Under the pieces are notes generated by a model that saw only the letters and a program-made list of their open reading frames with translations, had not been told where the DNA came from and made no database searches. A DNA stretch of 7,031 nt. It comes from an uncultured Collinsella sp. (GTDB lineage: Bacteria; Actinomycetota; Coriobacteriia; Coriobacteriales; Coriobacteriaceae). The translations under genes were made by a program, and so were the position numbers. This document shows positions 5,779-7,031 of the stretch, piece after piece; position 1 is the stretch's first letter, and every line of letters begins with the position of its first letter. Where the stretch lies: NCBI GenBank assembly GCA_937896835.1, contig CALBOJ010000119.1:1-7031 (forward strand), given 5' to 3'.

Positions 5779-6360
5779 CTACATAGTATGGGTCGAATAG
5801 ACCGGATCGTCCCGCCAAAGCTCCACAGCGTCGCAAAGCGCAACGCCCTCGCGCACAGCACGGGCGCGCGTGGCGTTCATATCAATCACGCGCTGATTGC
5901 TCGAGCCCCTAAAACGCAATGAGATATCGTACAGATCCTGAACAAACGGGCCATCCACCAACATATCGAGGCAGGCAAGGATACGGTCCGTCGCCTCGGT
6001 ATGGTGACGACCACCCGGCATAAGCTCCTCGAGCACGTCGCCGGTAAAGCACCAAATGGTCTTGCCCGACCCCGCGGGATAGGCCGCACGCACGCGTTCG
6101 ATAAAGTCAACAAGCCCCGCCTGATTCTCGGGCTCCATAGGCTCGCCGCCCAGAATCGTCAGGCCATCGATAAAGGGATGGTCGAGGCTCTCGATAATCT
6201 TGTCCTCGACGGCACAATCGAACGGCTCACCCGCAGCAAAGTCCCACGCGACAGAGTTAAAGCAGTTCTTGCACCCACGACGGCACCCGCTCACAAACAG
6301 AGAAGTACGAACGCCTTCCCCATCAGCAATGTCGAAATACTTAATGTTCGCGTAATTCAT
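5779..6360 (-). CDS. nrdG: Anaerobic ribonucleotide reductase activating protein
   Basis: A 193-residue radical SAM activase that cleaves S-adenosylmethionine with a [4Fe-4S] cluster and places the glycyl radical on class III reductase NrdD. The cluster motif is CRRGCKNC (26-33), cysteines spaced C-x3-C-x2-C, preceded by DGEGVRTSLFVSG (13-25), the usual NrdG opening. A glycine-rich SAM-binding segment LTILGGEPMEPEN follows near the middle, and DMLVDGPF is also a family motif. ATG 6360 is taken as the start because GGGAGAG stands six bases upstream and MNYANIKYFDIADGEG matches known NrdG N-termini; the open frame to 6516 crosses a palindrome and is unlikely to be coding. Its partner nrdD lies upstream but is separated by 427 bp of repeat-rich sequence, an unusually wide gap for this pair. 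Confidence 0.95.
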   Translation of the reverse strand: MNYANIKYFDIADGEGVRTSLFVSGCRRGCKNCFNSVAWDFAAGEPFDCAVEDKIIESLDHPFIDGLTILGGEPMEPENQAGLVDFIERVRAAYPAGSGKTIWCFTGDVLEELMPGGRHHTEATDRILACLDMLVDGPFVQDLYDISLRFRGSSNQRVIDMNATRARAVREGVALCDAVELWRDDPVYSTHTM

Positions 6361-6366
6361 AGGTAA

Positions 6367-6373
6367 CTCTCCC
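6367..6373 (-). promoter_or_regulatory. nrdG ribosome binding site
   Basis: Read leftward this is GGGAGAG, six bases before the nrdG ATG. It directly abuts the 25-bp inverted repeat at 6376-6459, so folding of that repeat in the nrdG leader could affect ribosome access. Confidence 0.55.
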
Positions 6374-6375
6374 GG

Positions 6376-6459
6376 GAGGCCGGGACATATCATCCCGTCC
6401 TCAAACATTCTCGGCCTTCGGCCTGCGAAACTGCGGGCGGGACGATATGTCCCGGCCTC
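6376..6459. repeat. 25-bp-arm inverted repeat before nrdG
   Basis: Arms 6376-6400 and 6435-6459 are reverse complements at 23 of 25 positions, both starting GAGGCCGGGACATAT when read inward. The 34-base loop contains a small GGCC-TTC-GGCC hairpin (6413-6423). No T run follows on either strand. In the leftward transcript it would form a long stem ending 15 bases before the nrdG ATG. Confidence 0.85.
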
Positions 6460-6473
6460 ATGCAAAGGGTAAC

Positions 6474-6701
6474 TCAATGAACGAAGCGAACATCGAGTAT
6501 AGGGTTCGAGGTCCAATAAAAACCTTGTTGCAACTCAACCGCCATCGCAAGCAAAGCGTTGTTGCAAGTCAACTCATTTCCTCTTAGAACTTCGAGGAGT
6601 GAGCAGACCGCATGCCGTATCTCAGCTACGTCAACTTGGCTGAGCCGAGAGGGACGCTTGGGCTTTTGCTCGATATGAGTTCCGCACGCAAAGAAGGCCA
6701 C
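6474..6701 (-). CDS. Doubtful 75-codon ORF in the nrdD-nrdG gap
   Basis: An open frame from GTG at 6701, inside the loop side of the nrdD terminator hairpin, to TGA at 6474. The product opens MAFFACGTHIEQKPKRPSRL and ends in GFYWTSNPILDVRFVH. No domain is recognised. Against coding: no clear ribosome site, a start inside a terminator, one arm of the long inverted repeat lying within the frame, and codon third positions less G/C-biased than the neighbouring genes. For coding: the lack of stops and a reasonable residue mix in the second half. It may be a remnant of a mobile gene or chance. Confidence 0.2.
   Translation of the reverse strand: MAFFACGTHIEQKPKRPSRLSQVDVAEIRHAVCSLLEVLRGNELTCNNALLAMAVELQQGFYWTSNPILDVRFVH
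6525..6573. repeat. Imperfect 15-bp direct repeat
   Basis: TTGTTGCAACTCAAC (6525-6539) and TTGTTGCAAGTCAAC (6559-6573) differ at one base and start 34 bases apart. They lie in the A/T-richer centre of the gap between the two palindromes. No function is recognised; tandem protein-binding sites or local duplication are options. Confidence 0.5.
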
Positions 6702-6775
6702 TCAATGTGGCCTTCGTCTTGCGCAGGACTGTCCGAAATAGCGAGCAAATGCCCAAGCGGCCCTCCCGGCTCAGC
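6639..6775. repeat. 34-bp-arm inverted repeat directly after nrdD
   Basis: Arms 6639-6672 and 6742-6775 are reverse complements at 31 of 34 positions, beginning GCTGAGCCG from either end. The 69-base interior holds the terminator hairpin plus an extra CGCAA/TTGCG pairing (6687-6691 with 6719-6723), so the whole 137-bp unit can fold into one long hairpin. In the leftward transcript one of the three differences becomes a G-U pair. It ends 12 bases from the nrdD stop. Confidence 0.88.
6690..6715 (-). terminator. Intrinsic terminator downstream of nrdD
   Basis: Read leftward, GAAGGCCAC and GTGGCCTTC form a perfect 9-bp stem with a 5-base loop, followed by TTTGCG. The T run is short, but the stem is strong and lies about 70 bases past the nrdD stop. 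It implies that nrdG and the genes after it need read-through or their own promoter, for which no convincing -35/-10 pair was found in 6361-6690. Confidence 0.6.
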
Positions 6776-6787
6776 CCCGGAGCGGTA

Positions 6788-7031
6788 TTAGAGATGCAGC
6801 ACGCGGTCGCGGATCTCCTCGGTTCGGCCCTGGTTCCAGAACTGGGTACCGATGTAGCCGCACGTGCGACGGGCAACATTCATCTTCTCCTGATCGCGGT
6901 TGCCGCAGTTAGGGCACTCCCACACCAGCTTGCCGTCATCCTCGACAATCTTGATCTCACCGTCGTAGCCGCACACCTGGCAGTAGTCGCTCTTGGTGTT
7001 GAGCTCGGCGTACATGATGTTGTCGTAGATG
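6788..7031 (-). CDS. nrdD: Anaerobic (class III) ribonucleoside-triphosphate reductase, C-terminal fragment
   Basis: The last 80 whole codons of a gene entering from the right edge; NrdD reduces ribonucleoside triphosphates to deoxyribonucleotides without oxygen. The visible peptide starts IYDNIMYAELNTKSDYC. It carries the zinc site as two CxxC pairs, CQVC and CPNC, and the glycyl-radical motif RTCGYIGTQFW, whose first glycine (codon 6857-6859) is where NrdG places the radical. The chain ends in EEIRDRVLHL. This is a complete, normal C-terminus; the catalytic barrel and the ATP cone lie outside the window. A hairpin terminator nested in a long inverted repeat follows the stop codon. Confidence 0.96.
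   Translation of the reverse strand, partial: IYDNIMYAELNTKSDYCQVCGYDGEIKIVEDDGKLVWECPNCGNRDQEKMNVARRTCGYIGTQFWNQGRTEEIRDRVLHL

Larger units (their letters stand above)
6362..6475. repeat. 8-bp direct repeat flanking the palindrome
   Basis: GGTAACTC occurs at 6362-6369 and again at 6468-6475, enclosing 98 bp that contain the 25-bp-arm inverted repeat. This is the layout of a small transposed element with a target-site duplication, but the inverted repeat does not reach either copy, so chance is not excluded. Confidence 0.4.

Noticed and set aside
5251..5922. 223-residue plus-strand open frame opposite folE and nrdG
   Set aside because: It spans two well-supported genes in antisense and has no recognisable domain.
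6361..6516. N-terminal extension of nrdG to 6516
   Set aside because: The extra 52 codons run through the inverted repeat. The conserved NrdG N-terminus and ribosome site point to the ATG at 6360.
6474..6775. CRISPR-like repeats in the nrdD-nrdG gap
   Set aside because: Only two copies of an imperfect 15-mer and two large palindromes are present; there is no regular repeat-spacer series and no cas gene.
6361..6787. tRNA or known riboswitch in the gap
   Set aside because: No cloverleaf, TTCGA-type T-arm set in register, or recognisable riboswitch core could be assembled; the visible stems are simple long palindromes.

Overview
The window looks like chromosomal DNA from a GC-rich anaerobic actinobacterium of the Coriobacteriia, most like Collinsella. 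The grounds are the strong G/C preference at third codon positions, TTG as well as ATG starts with clear Shine-Dalgarno sites, the oxygen-sensitive class III ribonucleotide reductase, and the gene mix. The genus is an inference from composition and gene order; no database search was possible. Nearly all of the window is ordinary housekeeping coding sequence.

Layout, left to right. (1) The 3' end of a Fur/PerR-family metal-sensing regulator (+, to 143) converges on a Cof-type HAD-IIB phosphatase (-, 159-956). (2) Upstream of the HAD gene on the minus strand are a UreE-like nickel metallochaperone (1040-1618) and, 3 bases before it, an FKBP/SlyD-type peptidyl-prolyl isomerase (1622-2050). (3) A 120-bp divergent promoter region separates slyD from an M19 dipeptidase (+, 2171-3184), followed by a YgjP/DUF45 zinc metallohydrolase (+, TTG start at 3259). 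(4) Convergent with that gene is a minus-strand folate block: folE (5155-5712), an HD-domain hydrolase beginning 2 bases after folE stops (4571-5152), and folB (4042-4527, TTG start). (5) Upstream of folE on the same strand are nrdG (5779-6360) and the C-terminus of nrdD (6788 to the window end).

How the genes work together. FolE makes dihydroneopterin triphosphate and FolB splits dihydroneopterin. The dephosphorylation between these two steps has no assigned gene here, and the HD protein encoded between them is a good positional candidate for it. SlyD and UreE families both act in nickel delivery, and here they form a tight two-gene unit with no urease gene in view. NrdG activates NrdD by placing a glycyl radical on its C-terminal RTCGYIG motif.

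The least explained sequence is the 427-bp gap between nrdD and nrdG (6361-6787). It holds a 34-bp-arm inverted repeat with the nrdD terminator nested inside it, a second 25-bp-arm inverted repeat next to the nrdG ribosome binding site, an 8-bp direct repeat flanking the second palindrome, an imperfect 15-bp direct repeat, and one doubtful 75-codon ORF. This looks like inserted, MITE-like or decayed mobile sequence separating a normally compact gene pair. No tRNA, rRNA, CRISPR array, complete insertion sequence or phage gene was recognised.
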